Source: SZUA-430 sp034440355
Lineage (GTDB): Bacteria; Pseudomonadota; Alphaproteobacteria; Micropepsales; Micropepsaceae
Direction: 5' to 3'
Assembly (NCBI GenBank): GCA_034440355.1
Contig: JAWXBY010000019.1
Location: 1-56,960 of the forward strand
DNA: 56,960 nt
The notes under the pieces are model-generated. The model ran no database searches. It saw only the letters and a list, made by a program, of their open reading frames with translations, and was not told the origin of the DNA. Position numbers and translations under genes: made by a program. Positions within the stretch are counted from its first letter, which is position 1. Each line of letters opens with the position of its first letter. Positions 24,006-32,581 of the stretch are shown here, one piece after another.

Positions 24006-26405
24006 TTGGATTTCTCAAACGACATCGCGTTTCTGCTCCCCTTCGGGGTGACGCTGGGGGCGATTGCGCTCGCGGGGTCGCTGGCGCTGGTCATGATGGC
24101 GATGCGCATGCGGTCCGACGCGCTGTTGAAGCGGGCGGCGCGGCGTACGGCGCGGGCTGAGGCGAAGTTTCAGAAGGAAGCGGCGATTGTCTCGGCGGAT
24201 CCCGGTTCGCTTTTCGTCTGGCGCAACATCGATGGCGATGTCGAGGCGCGCGCGGGCGCTGCCGCGGTGCTCGCCGGCGTGCTCGAGAACGACGCGCATG
24301 GCGATTTGAAGGATGCGCTCAGCACGCTGGAATCCGGCGGGTCGCTGTTTTCGCTAACGGTGCCGGGCGCGGACGGGCGTGTGTTCCAGGCCTACGGCAA
24401 GCCTGCGGCGGGGCAGGCGGCGTTGTGGCTGCGCGACGTCACGCCGGATGCGGAGGCGAACTACAATCTCACCGTCCGATTGACGGCGAGCGAGATTGAG
24501 CGGGCGCGGCTCGGCGATTTGCTCGACGTGTCGCCGATGCCGGTGTGGCGGCGCGGGCAGAATCTCGATCTGTTATGGGTGAACCGGGCTTATACGGCGG
24601 CGGTCGATCCCGGCATCGGCCAAGACGCGGTCGACGATCAGCTTGAGCTTGATCGCGATAGCCGCGCGTTGGCCGAGAAGGCGCTGGAGACGAACGAGGC
24701 GCAGACGGCGCTGCACTATTTGGTCGTCGGCGGGCAGCGGCGGGCGTTCGAGATTCAGTGTGTGCCGATGGGCGACGGCGTTGCGTCGTTCGCGGTCGAC
24801 GTGACCGACGTCGACGAGACCAAGCGACTTCTGCAGCAACACATCGACGCGCATGAAGAGACGCTGCATCGCCTGCCGGTCGCGGTCGCGATCTTTGGGC
24901 CGGATCAACGGTTGAAGTTCTCGAACAAGGCGTTCGTGAAGCTATGGGATTTGGAGGAGCGTTGGCTCGCCACGCATCCCTCCGACGGCGATATCCTGGA
25001 ACGGCTGCGCGAGTCGCGGCGTTTGCCGGAGCAGCGCGACTTTGCGGCGTGGAAGAAGGAGCGGTTGGCGCTCTACACCAGCGTCATCGAAGAGCGCGAA
25101 GAACATTGGCATCTGCCGCGCGGCACGACGTTGCGCGTGACGTGCCAGCCGCATCCGTTCGGGGGGCTGATCTTCATCTATGCCGACGTCACCAATCAGA
25201 TGGCGTTGGAGCGCAGCCTCAATCAGCTTTCCAGCGTGCAGCGTACGACGATCGATCACCTGAGCGAGGCGCTCGCGGTGTTCGGCACGGACGGACGGTT
25301 GAAGCTGTCGAACCGGGCGTTCGCGGAATATTGGCGGATCGATCCGAAGCTGCTCGCCGATCAGCCGCGCTTTGCCGACGTGTTCGCGCTGTGCCGTCGC
25401 GTGCTGCCCGACGAAGGGCATTGGAGCATGTTGACCATGCTCATCACGGGTGCTGCGGCCGAGCGGCGTGTGACGGTCGACAATCTGGAGCGCAACGACG
25501 ACAAGGTTTTGAGTTTCTCGGCGGCGCCGTTGCCGGACGGGTCGCTGCTGCTCAGTTATCGAGACGTCACCGACACGGCGATGCGCGAGAAGGCGCTTGA
25601 AGAGCGCAACGCCGCGCTGCTGGCGTCGGACAAGCTGAAGTCGGACTTTATCTCGAACGTTTCCTATCAGCTGCGCACGCCGTTGAATTCGATCATGGGC
25701 TTCACCGACATGCTGGCGCAGGGCATCGCCGGCCGGCTGACGGAGAAGCAGAACAGCTATCTCGCCGACATTTTGAACGCGTCGAAAACGCTTGAAACAC
25801 TGATCAACGACATTCTCGATCTGGCGCTGATCGAGGCGGGCACGATCGAACTCGACCGGCGCGACGTCGACGTCGGCGACGTGCTGGCAAGCGTTCGGCC
25901 GCTGGTTGAGGAACGAGCGCGCAAGGCGCGCGTCGAGATCGTCAACGAAGGCGGGCCTGCGGATGGTGCGCTGTGGGCGGATCAAAAGCGTCTGCTGCAG
26001 GTCGTGTACAACCTCGTCATCAATGCGATCGAGCATACGCCGCCGAACGGGCGCATCGTCTATGGCGCGGAAGGCGTTGCAGGCGAAGTGCGCGTCTATG
26101 TCAACGACACGGGCGTCGGCATTCCGTCGGAGTATCAGCCGGTCGCCTTCGAACGGTTCGAGAGCACCACGCGCGCGAAGGATGCGCGGCGTGCGGGCCT
26201 CGGCCTTGCGCTCGTGCGCTCGTTCGTCGAACTGCACGGCGGTTGGGTCGAACTGGACTCCGTCGTCGGCAAGGGGACGCGGGTCACGTGCCACTTCCCG
26301 CGACATGCGGTTGCCGAGACGCCGGGCGAAGTTGTTGTGAGCGACACGATTGCCGCGGCGTCGCGCTCGGGCGACGGCAAGGCTCGCGGCGCGAAGGGGC
26401 GCTGA
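24006..26405 (+). CDS. divL: DivL-type pseudo-histidine kinase (Tyr at the phospho-site)
   Basis: 799 residues from a TTG start. One N-terminal membrane helix (about 8-32) is followed by PAS-like domains (about 170-270, 280-400 and 410-520), a DHp domain and an ATPase domain. The H-box reads SNVSYQLRTPLNSIMGF: the codon at 25665-25667 is Tyr554 where His is normal. Caulobacter DivL has Tyr550 at this site and controls the CckA-CtrA phosphorelay by binding DivK~P. The ATPase part keeps the N-box YNLVINAIEHTPP, G1 NDTGVGIPSE and G2 AGLGLALVRSF. tsaE, amgK, murU and addBA lie further downstream, after an inserted block. Confidence 0.93.
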   Translation: MDFSNDIAFLLPFGVTLGAIALAGSLALVMMAMRMRSDALLKRAARRTARAEAKFQKEAAIVSADPGSLFVWRNIDGDVEARAGAAAVLAGVLENDAHGDLKDALSTLESGGSLFSLTVPGADGRVFQAYGKPAAGQAALWLRDVTPDAEANYNLTVRLTASEIERARLGDLLDVSPMPVWRRGQNLDLLWVNRAYTAAVDPGIGQDAVDDQLELDRDSRALAEKALETNEAQTALHYLVVGGQRRAFEIQCVPMGDGVASFAVDVTDVDETKRLLQQHIDAHEETLHRLPVAVAIFGPDQRLKFSNKAFVKLWDLEERWLATHPSDGDILERLRESRRLPEQRDFAAWKKERLALYTSVIEEREEHWHLPRGTTLRVTCQPHPFGGLIFIYADVTNQMALERSLNQLSSVQRTTIDHLSEALAVFGTDGRLKLSNRAFAEYWRIDPKLLADQPRFADVFALCRRVLPDEGHWSMLTMLITGAAAERRVTVDNLERNDDKVLSFSAAPLPDGSLLLSYRDVTDTAMREKALEERNAALLASDKLKSDFISNVSYQLRTPLNSIMGFTDMLAQGIAGRLTEKQNSYLADILNASKTLETLINDILDLALIEAGTIELDRRDVDVGDVLASVRPLVEERARKARVEIVNEGGPADGALWADQKRLLQVVYNLVINAIEHTPPNGRIVYGAEGVAGEVRVYVNDTGVGIPSEYQPVAFERFESTTRAKDARRAGLGLALVRSFVELHGGWVELDSVVGKGTRVTCHFPRHAVAETPGEVVVSDTIAAASRSGDGKARGAKGR

Positions 26406-26411
26406 GCCGCC

Positions 26412-27353
26412 TTACTGGATACGTTCGACCTTCAAGCCCTTCTTTTGCAGCATCAGAATCACGCTATCGGGGCCGGCAAAGTGGGCGGCGCCGACGGCGA
26501 CGAAGTAGTTCGTGTCCTTTTGGGCCAGCCAACGGACAATGGTTTCGGTCCAGCTGCTGTTGCGATCGACGACGAGCGCGCGATAGCCGCCCGGCGCAAG
26601 TTTGCGCATGTCGGCTGAACCCAGTTTGTCGAGCGTCGCCAAGTCGCCCTTGAGCCAAGCGGCGAGCATCGGCTCCATCGTCTGCGTCACGCTGCCGAGC
26701 TGCGCGATCGTCGCATCGACGTTCGCCAGCATATCCGGACCGTCGAAGGCGGCTAAGGCTTTGATCTGGGTCTCGGCGGTCTCCATAAAAGCGACCCTGT
26801 CGTCTTCTGCTTTCGCGTCGGCGAGGATAACTTCTTCCGCCCCCGAACCGCGGTGGTAGCCTTCCGCCCGCAACGCAGCGTTTGCCAGACTCGTCGTGGC
26901 CAGCCAGGGCTGCATGCGTTGGAGCGACGATGTGCTGACGCCGTAGCGTTCGCCGAATGTCTTGAGTTTGGCGAAGCGTTCCGCGCCGACGATGCCGCTG
27001 AGCGTCTCATAGGATGGATTGATGCCGCGCTCGTAGACTAGAGCGGAGACCGTCGATTTGGCGTAGGCACTCTTCGTGTCGACCTCGAAGGCCGTAATCG
27101 ACGCGTCAGCCATGGCGGCCTTGTACGCGGGCGTCGACCAGACGAGCCTTTTGGGCAGCATATGACAGGTGCCGAACAGATAGATGCGCGAGTCGCCATC
27201 GGAGATGCGCCACATTGCCGGCGCCGGGGTTTCTGCCGGCGCGCTACGCCGCAATTCGGGCACGACGGCCGGTGCTGCCGCTGCTTGCAGCGGGACACAC
27301 AGCAAGATGGCGGCGACAAGTGCGCAACGTGCGCGAACATCGACGGTGAGCAT
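26412..27353 (-). CDS. TraB/GumN-family protein, exported (second member)
   Basis: 313 residues from the ATG at 27353, which has GGGGGA eight bases upstream; a GTG at 27368 would add five residues. A signal peptide (ALVAAILLCVPLQAAAA) precedes the TraB/GumN motif GTCHMLP (61-67), and VAVGAAHFAGPDSV lies near the end, equivalent to the VGVGHLVGRDSL of the member at 15874-16761. The pair has low identity overall, so they are old paralogues. Metalloprotease activity like that of Tiki proteins is possible. It is convergent with divL and sits between divL and an AraC regulator on the same strand. Confidence 0.85.
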   Translation of the reverse strand: MLTVDVRARCALVAAILLCVPLQAAAAPAVVPELRRSAPAETPAPAMWRISDGDSRIYLFGTCHMLPKRLVWSTPAYKAAMADASITAFEVDTKSAYAKSTVSALVYERGINPSYETLSGIVGAERFAKLKTFGERYGVSTSSLQRMQPWLATTSLANAALRAEGYHRGSGAEEVILADAKAEDDRVAFMETAETQIKALAAFDGPDMLANVDATIAQLGSVTQTMEPMLAAWLKGDLATLDKLGSADMRKLAPGGYRALVVDRNSSWTETIVRWLAQKDTNYFVAVGAAHFAGPDSVILMLQKKGLKVERIQ

Positions 27354-27465
27354 GACGGCATCCCCCACACAAAGGCACCCGCCAACATTGCAGAGAGACG
27401 TTGCGCGGCCGTGCCGCGGTCGCTCGCAAGTTTATTAAGATTGCGCGGAACGGCGTCGCTTCCGC

Positions 27466-28557
27466 TTAATCTTGACCTTGGGCGCCCCGCTTCTTGGGAC
27501 TTTTCCCGGTCCAGCGGCGGAAGGCGCGGGAAAACGCAGAGGGTTCGGAGAAGCCGACGAGGTACGCCGTTTCGTTGACCGAGACCTTCTTGCCGTCCAG
27601 GTAGTGCAGCGCCATCTTGTGGCGCAACTCGTCGAGAAGCTTTTCGAACGTGACCCCTTCCGCTTTGAGTTTGCGATAAAGGGTCTGGCGGCTTAGCCCC
27701 AATGTTTCGGCCACGCGTTCGATGCTTTGCTCACCCTTGTGAAGGTGAGGGATCAGCAGGCTCTCGACTTGGCCGCGCGTCGTCTTCGCGCTCTCGAGGC
27801 TCTTCAGGAGGGCTTCGGCGCGTTCACTCAGCACGCCGAAGACATAGCGGTTGATCGGTGGTTGCCTGAGAGTGAGGAATTCCGGATCGAATCTGAGCGC
27901 GTTCCAGTTTGTGCCGAAGGTGACCGGCGCTTGGAAAACGCGATCGTATTCGGCGCGGTAACCTGGTTCGGGATGCGAGAAGTGAAGTTCGAGCGGGAAC
28001 GGCGACTTCTGCAAATGCGGATGGCCGGCGAACATCGTGCGCGTGTTCCAGACGAGGCGCGCGAATTCCGCTTCGATCACGAGCTGGTTGACGTTGAAGG
28101 TCTGGCTGGTGACCTGCATCCACAGGCCGTCCGGCCGGCTGGCGAGGCGGATCATGCTGTATGCGTCGCCGGCGTTTTCGTCGAACACGAGCCGGCCATA
28201 CCGGTTCAACTGCGTGCCGACGTCGAGCGTCGTTTCGCAGGCTTCGCAGATGAGGCCCACGATCGAGAGATCCTGCATGCGCACCGCTTCGCCATATTGA
28301 AGGGCCAGGGCCGGTTCGTTGAGGAGATCGATCCCCGCTTGCATCAGCGCGACATAGCGGCTGACCAAAATGCGGTTGTCCAAGTCGTCGATGTCCGCGG
28401 CGGAGATGTTTGCGCGCGTCAACAGCTCTTCGCGCGGCGCACCCTTGGACACCGCGAAATTCAGCAGCCCCTTCGCATAACCCGCACCGACCGTTGGCCC
28501 CGCCTCGGCTTTGGCCGGCGTGAGACGTGGGGTCATGTTTTTGGCGGGTGCGGTCAT
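27466..28557 (-). CDS. AraC-family regulator, OruR/ArgR-like
   Basis: 363 residues; a second ATG at 28536 is possible. The N-terminal ~200 residues match the arabinose-binding-like domain found in OruR/FeaR-type regulators (LLTRANISAADIDDLDNRI, ALQYGEAVRM, LVIEAEFARLVWN), and the C-terminal ~100 residues have two HTH units: QSIERVAETLGLSRQTLYRKL and VNETAYLVGFSEPSAFSRAF, followed by RRWTGKSPKK. The class often senses amino acids, hydrocarbons or fatty acids. No obvious target gene is adjacent except the membrane protein transcribed divergently. Confidence 0.88.
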   Translation of the reverse strand: MTAPAKNMTPRLTPAKAEAGPTVGAGYAKGLLNFAVSKGAPREELLTRANISAADIDDLDNRILVSRYVALMQAGIDLLNEPALALQYGEAVRMQDLSIVGLICEACETTLDVGTQLNRYGRLVFDENAGDAYSMIRLASRPDGLWMQVTSQTFNVNQLVIEAEFARLVWNTRTMFAGHPHLQKSPFPLELHFSHPEPGYRAEYDRVFQAPVTFGTNWNALRFDPEFLTLRQPPINRYVFGVLSERAEALLKSLESAKTTRGQVESLLIPHLHKGEQSIERVAETLGLSRQTLYRKLKAEGVTFEKLLDELRHKMALHYLDGKKVSVNETAYLVGFSEPSAFSRAFRRWTGKSPKKRGAQGQD

Positions 28558-28710
28558 AGGCCGTGGATCTGGGCGTCTTGTAGGGTTTGGCTCATTGTGG
28601 CGCCGACCAGTTTACATGAGCTGGCCGGAAGGCGAATTTGTGGCGCAAGGCCTGAGGAATCGGGGCCTGCGCCGTGGCTCGCCCAACCCTTCGTCTGCGA
28701 GTTTGCACAT

Positions 28711-29205
28711 ATGGTCAGCCGGCTCTTTCCCAAGCAGATCGACAACGACTATCGCGGCTGGTGGCTGGCGATCTGGCTTTTGGCGCCGGTTGTGCTGATG
28801 AAGCTCGCCATGGGTCTCAACGTCGCCGGGTTCAATCCGTGGATCAGCAACCGCATGGTGGCCGAGCGCGCGGACGGCATCCCGCTCGACAGTTTCGGCG
28901 TGGAGGCCGCGTCGACGGTGATGTTCATGTTTGCGAGCTGGGGGCTGATGCTGTTGCTCGTCAACCTGCTCGCCCTCCTCGCGCTGATCCGCTATCGCGC
29001 GATGGTGCCGCTCATTTTTCTCTTGCTGACGCTGGAACAGGTCGGCCGCAAAGTGATTGGGACGATGAGCCCGATCGTGCGGGAAGCGGCGGAGAAGACG
29101 GACGGCATCTCGGCTGCGGTGCTGATCAACTGGGGCTTTTTGATCGTTCTCGCGGTCGGCCTAGTGCTGTCGCTGATACCGCGGCAGACGGCAGCGTCTG
29201 ATTGA
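28711..29205 (+). CDS. Four-helix inner-membrane protein, unknown function
   Basis: 164 residues from the ATG at 28711. Four hydrophobic segments (about 19-38, 68-95, 98-112 and 138-158) separated by short loops give a compact integral membrane protein. Recognisable features are FNPWISNRMVAERADGIPLDSFG in the first loop and TLEQVGRKVIGTMSPI in the second. Similar proteins of unknown function occur in proteobacteria. It is divergent from the AraC regulator at 27466-28557, with 153 bases between, and convergent with the ferredoxin gene. Confidence 0.65.
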   Translation: MVSRLFPKQIDNDYRGWWLAIWLLAPVVLMKLAMGLNVAGFNPWISNRMVAERADGIPLDSFGVEAASTVMFMFASWGLMLLLVNLLALLALIRYRAMVPLIFLLLTLEQVGRKVIGTMSPIVREAAEKTDGISAAVLINWGFLIVLAVGLVLSLIPRQTAASD

Positions 29206-29231
29206 CGCCTAAGGATGCCGGCGCTCGCAGC

Positions 29232-29552
29232 CTAGTGCTGGCTCTTCGGCATGCGGACGACGAAGCCGTCGAGGGCTTCCGTCACTTTGATCTGGCAGGA
29301 GAGGCGGCTGTTCGACTCGACGGCTTCGGCGAAGTCGAGCATCGTTTTTTCCATTTCCTGCATCGGCTCGATCTTCGAGGTCCAGTCTTGGTCCACGTAG
29401 ACGTGGCAGGTGGCGCAGGCGCAGGCGCCGCCGCAGTCGGCGTCGATGCCGGGGATCAGGTTCTTCACCGCCCCTTCCATGACCGACATGCCGGGCTTCA
29501 CGTCGACGACGTGTTCCTTCCCGTTGTGCTCGATGTACTTGATCTTGGCCAT
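29232..29552 (-). CDS. [2Fe-2S] ferredoxin, P450-type (adrenodoxin family)
   Basis: 106 residues. Cluster ligands are Cys40, Cys46, Cys49 (CGGACACATC) and Cys86 in SCQIKV, the C-x5-C-x2-C...C pattern of adrenodoxin/putidaredoxin-type ferredoxins. It passes single electrons to partner oxygenases such as cytochromes P450, or serves in Fe-S biogenesis. The gene for its FAD reductase is just upstream (start-to-stop gap 37 bases), so the pair forms an electron-transfer module. No P450 or Rieske oxygenase gene is in the window, so the terminal partner is elsewhere. Confidence 0.93.
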   Translation of the reverse strand: MAKIKYIEHNGKEHVVDVKPGMSVMEGAVKNLIPGIDADCGGACACATCHVYVDQDWTSKIEPMQEMEKTMLDFAEAVESNSRLSCQIKVTEALDGFVVRMPKSQH

Positions 29553-29589
29553 GGGTCGTTCGGTCCGAAGGTGGCGGTCAATGGTGGTG

Positions 29590-30804
29590 TCAGGCCATGT
29601 CTTTCATAGGTACGGCCTTGTCCGCAAGACGCTCAGGCGCGACCTTGGCGCGCGCGGCGATCAGGCGGCGGCCCATCATGTATTCGGGGGCCGCGTTGAC
29701 GGCCTCTACCGCTACGATAACGCCGTCTTCCAGGTGGAAAACGGCGAAGCTGCGGTCGGCCGGGTTACCACGCATCACCTGCTGTGCGCCGGCGTTGTGA
29801 AGGCCCGCGATCTGGAGTTTTAGGTCGTACTGGTCGGACCAGAACCAGGGGACCTCGTTGTAGGGCTTGGACTTGCCGCAGATGTTGGCCGCCACGTGCT
29901 TGGCCTGGTCGATCGCGTTCTGGACGCATTCCAATCGCACCCGGCCGCCGGGCGCGTAGGTGTTGGGCAGGCTGGCGCAATCGCCAATGGCGTAGATCGC
30001 GGAGTCGTCGGTGCGGCCGAATTGATCGACGACGATGCCGTTGTCGACCTTCAGCCCAGCGACGACGGCGAGTTCGACGTTGGGCACGATGCCGACGCCG
30101 ATGAGCACCGTGTCGGCGGCGAGCGGGCCTTCGGACGTTCGCACCATCAGGGCGTCGCCGTTCTTTTCGATGGCTTCGAGTTTGGTGTTGAGGCGGATGT
30201 CGACGCCGGCTTTGCGGTGGACTTCTTCGTAGAACGCCGAGACCTGCGGGCATGCCGCGCGCGCCATGACGCGGGGCAAGGCTTCGAGGACGGTGACTTT
30301 CAGTCCTCGCTTCACCGCGACGGCGGCGACTTCGAGGCCGATGTAACCGGCGCCGATGATGACGATGCTGGCGCCCGGCGCGATGCGGTTCTGCAGGTGT
30401 TCGACGTCGGCGATGCCGCGCAGGTAGAAGCAGCCGGGCAGATCGCCGCCGGGCAGCGGCAGGTTGCGCACGCGTGAGCCTGTCGCAAGCACCAGGGTCG
30501 TGTAGTTGAGTTCCAGATCGTCGGTCAGCTTCACCACCTTGCGCGCGCGGTCGATCGCGACGGCGCGGGTGTTCAGCATCAGGTGGCACTTGGCTTCGGC
30601 GTAGAACTCTTCCGGCTTGATGAACAGGCGTTCGCGCGCAAGGTCGCCTGCGAGGAAGGCCTTCGATAGCGGGGGGCGCTGGTAGGGGATGTAGGGTTCG
30701 TCGCCCACAACCGTGATGGTGCCGGGATAACCTTCGGTGCGCAGGCTCGCGACCAGCTGTGATGCCGCCTGGCCTGCGCCGACGATGACGACCGAATCGC
30801 TCAT
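29590..30804 (-). CDS. Ferredoxin reductase, FAD/NAD-dependent
   Basis: 404 residues. N-terminal FAD-binding GAGQAASQLVASLR, the middle NAD(P)-binding GAGYIGLEVAAVAVKRG, and the second FAD site IYAIGDCAS; the order and length match putidaredoxin/rhodocoxin reductase relatives. It transfers electrons from NADH (or NADPH) to the ferredoxin encoded downstream on the same strand. The two together form a shuttle for an oxygenase. The pair is placed between divL and tsaE with four other genes. Confidence 0.93.
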   Translation of the reverse strand: MSDSVVIVGAGQAASQLVASLRTEGYPGTITVVGDEPYIPYQRPPLSKAFLAGDLARERLFIKPEEFYAEAKCHLMLNTRAVAIDRARKVVKLTDDLELNYTTLVLATGSRVRNLPLPGGDLPGCFYLRGIADVEHLQNRIAPGASIVIIGAGYIGLEVAAVAVKRGLKVTVLEALPRVMARAACPQVSAFYEEVHRKAGVDIRLNTKLEAIEKNGDALMVRTSEGPLAADTVLIGVGIVPNVELAVVAGLKVDNGIVVDQFGRTDDSAIYAIGDCASLPNTYAPGGRVRLECVQNAIDQAKHVAANICGKSKPYNEVPWFWSDQYDLKLQIAGLHNAGAQQVMRGNPADRSFAVFHLEDGVIVAVEAVNAAPEYMMGRRLIAARAKVAPERLADKAVPMKDMA

Positions 30805-30958
30805 CTTGTTTGGGGAAAAATCCGTGGGTGGCTGGGTTGCGTTAGCACGGTGGCCGTGCGGCGATCAACCGCGCGCTGCACAAGGTTTGTGCGGCGTTTC
30901 GGCGGCGTTGAAGTGCGCATGGCGTGCGGGTACAAGGGCGCCGATGCTCGCACCCGCC

Positions 30959-31462
30959 ATGTCCGAATCCAACACCAGTTTCTTTCAATGTTTGACGCTG
31001 AAGGGTGAGGCCGAAACGGCAGCGCTCGGGCGGCGCGTCGCCAGGCTATTGCGGCCTGGCGATACCGTCACGCTGACTGGGCCTCTGGGCGCGGGAAAGA
31101 CCGTGTTCGCGCGCGGTTTGATCCGCGCGTTCCTTGCTGGCGAGGAGGTGCCCAGCCCGACCTTCACGCTGGTGCAGACCTATGAGACGGCGCGCTTTCC
31201 GATTTGGCATGTCGATCTCTACCGGCTGAAGGCGGCCAGTGAAGTGCGGGAGTTGGGTCTCGACGAGGCGCTGGAGCGCGGCGTGCTTCTCATCGAGTGG
31301 CCGGACCGGATGGGGCACGCTTTGCCGGCCGACCGGCTCGACGTCGTCATCGAAGGCATGGACGAGGAAGACGACGACGAAGAGCGGATCGTGAAGGTGA
31401 TCGCGCGCGGGGCTTGGGCTTCGCGTGTCGGTGACCTCAGCGATTTCCGGAGCGGCCGGTGA
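30959..31462 (+). CDS. tsaE: TsaE, tRNA threonylcarbamoyladenosine biosynthesis ATPase
   Basis: 167 residues from the ATG at 30959; the in-frame ATG at 30944 is an alternative. The P-loop GPLGAGKT is at residues 41-48, and SPTFTLVQTYE and WHVDLYRL with IEWPDRM are the other signatures of TsaE (YjeE). Together with TsaB/C/D it makes the t6A37 modification of ANN-reading tRNAs. The last bases overlap the GTG start of amgK (GTGA). The set tsaE-amgK-murU-addB-addA-trxA is a known conserved order in alphaproteobacteria. Confidence 0.95.
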   Translation: MSESNTSFFQCLTLKGEAETAALGRRVARLLRPGDTVTLTGPLGAGKTVFARGLIRAFLAGEEVPSPTFTLVQTYETARFPIWHVDLYRLKAASEVRELGLDEALERGVLLIEWPDRMGHALPADRLDVVIEGMDEEDDDEERIVKVIARGAWASRVGDLSDFRSGR

Positions 31463-32574
31463 GCGACCGGCAAGCCCAGATCGCGGCCTTCATCGAGAAG
31501 GCCGGATGGGCGGGGGCGGAGTTGCATCCGCTGGCCGGCGATGCGTCGACCAGGCGCTATGTGCGTCTCGCGCGGCGCGGTGGCACGGCGATGCTGATGG
31601 ACCAGCCGCGTGGGGCGGAGACGGCGGCGTGTCCGCCGGACGCTTCGGCGGACGAGCGGCGCAAGCTGGGCTACAATGCGATGGCGCGGTTGGCGGGGCC
31701 GGATTGCCGGCCGTTTGCTGCGGTGGCCGAACATTTGCGGCGGTTGGGTTTGAGCGCGCCTGAGATACTTGCGCACGATTATGCGAATGGGTTTTTGCTG
31801 ATCGAGGATTTGGGGGACGGGCGGTTTGCCGATCTGATCGTCGATGGCGAGGCGGAACGACCGCTCTACGAGACTGCGATCGATACGCTGCTGCGTCTGC
31901 ATCAGGAGGCGGCGCCGAAGCGGCTGGCCGTGCCGGGCGCCGCGGGCGACGTGCATCTGCTCGGCTATGATCCGGTGGCGATGGAGGCGGAGGTCTTGCT
32001 GCTTCCGGAGTGGTTCTATGCGGCGGCGGCGGGCAAGCCGCTCGATGCGGGTGCGCGCGAGGAATATCTCGCCGCGTGGCGGCCGGCTTTAGCGCGGCTG
32101 CCGACTGAGAACGCCGTGATGGTGCTGCGCGATTATCACGCGGAGAATTTGATGTGGCTGCCCATGCGGGGCGGCGCTTCGCGCGCGGGGTTGCTTGATT
32201 TTCAGGACGCGTTGGCGGGGTCGCCGGCCTATGACCTGATCTCGTTGACGGAAGACGCGCGGCGCGATGTCAGCGTCGAGTTGGCCGAGGCGATGACGGG
32301 GCGGTACATCGCGGGACGGCGTGCGGCGGATGCGCAGTTTGACGAAGAGGCGTTCCGGTTTGCGGCGGCGCTGCTCGCCGCGCAGCGGAACACGAAGATC
32401 GTCGGCATTTTCGCGCGGCTTTGGAAGCGCGATGGTAAGGCGCGCTATACGCAATTTTTGCCGCGGATGTGGGGCTATCTCGCGCGCGATCTGAACCACC
32501 CGGCGCTTGCGCCGCTGAAGGTTTGGTTCGATCGGCACGTGCCTCAGGCGTGGCGCGGGACATTGGGGAACTAG
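31459..32574 (+). CDS. amgK: AmgK, anomeric MurNAc/GlcNAc kinase
   Basis: 371 residues from a GTG that overlaps the tsaE stop by four bases. The aminoglycoside-phosphotransferase fold is visible: GDASTRRYVRL near the start, the Brenner-type catalytic segment VMVLRDYHAENLMW and the metal loop LLDFQDALAGSPAYDL. AmgK phosphorylates MurNAc or GlcNAc at C1, and MurU then makes UDP-MurNAc, a peptidoglycan recycling route that bypasses de novo synthesis and is linked to intrinsic fosfomycin tolerance in Pseudomonas and Caulobacter. The directly downstream murU supports this over an antibiotic-modifying enzyme. Confidence 0.92.
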   Translation: MSDRQAQIAAFIEKAGWAGAELHPLAGDASTRRYVRLARRGGTAMLMDQPRGAETAACPPDASADERRKLGYNAMARLAGPDCRPFAAVAEHLRRLGLSAPEILAHDYANGFLLIEDLGDGRFADLIVDGEAERPLYETAIDTLLRLHQEAAPKRLAVPGAAGDVHLLGYDPVAMEAEVLLLPEWFYAAAAGKPLDAGAREEYLAAWRPALARLPTENAVMVLRDYHAENLMWLPMRGGASRAGLLDFQDALAGSPAYDLISLTEDARRDVSVELAEAMTGRYIAGRRAADAQFDEEAFRFAAALLAAQRNTKIVGIFARLWKRDGKARYTQFLPRMWGYLARDLNHPALAPLKVWFDRHVPQAWRGTLGN

Positions 32575-32581
32575 ACGGACG

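Noticed and set aside
23786..24160. Possible small gene upstream of divL
   Set aside because: It overlaps the divL start, has no ribosome-binding site and its composition is not coding-like; the region fits a promoter better.
27727..29205. A 492-codon open frame on the plus strand spanning the AraC gene and the membrane protein
   Set aside because: Its first two thirds are antisense to the AraC regulator, which has clear HTH motifs. Only the part from the ATG at 28711 has membrane-protein character.
31459..32574. Aminoglycoside-resistance phosphotransferase
   Set aside because: The adjacent murU, the conserved operon order and the RDYHAENLMW segment identify AmgK of cell-wall recycling instead.
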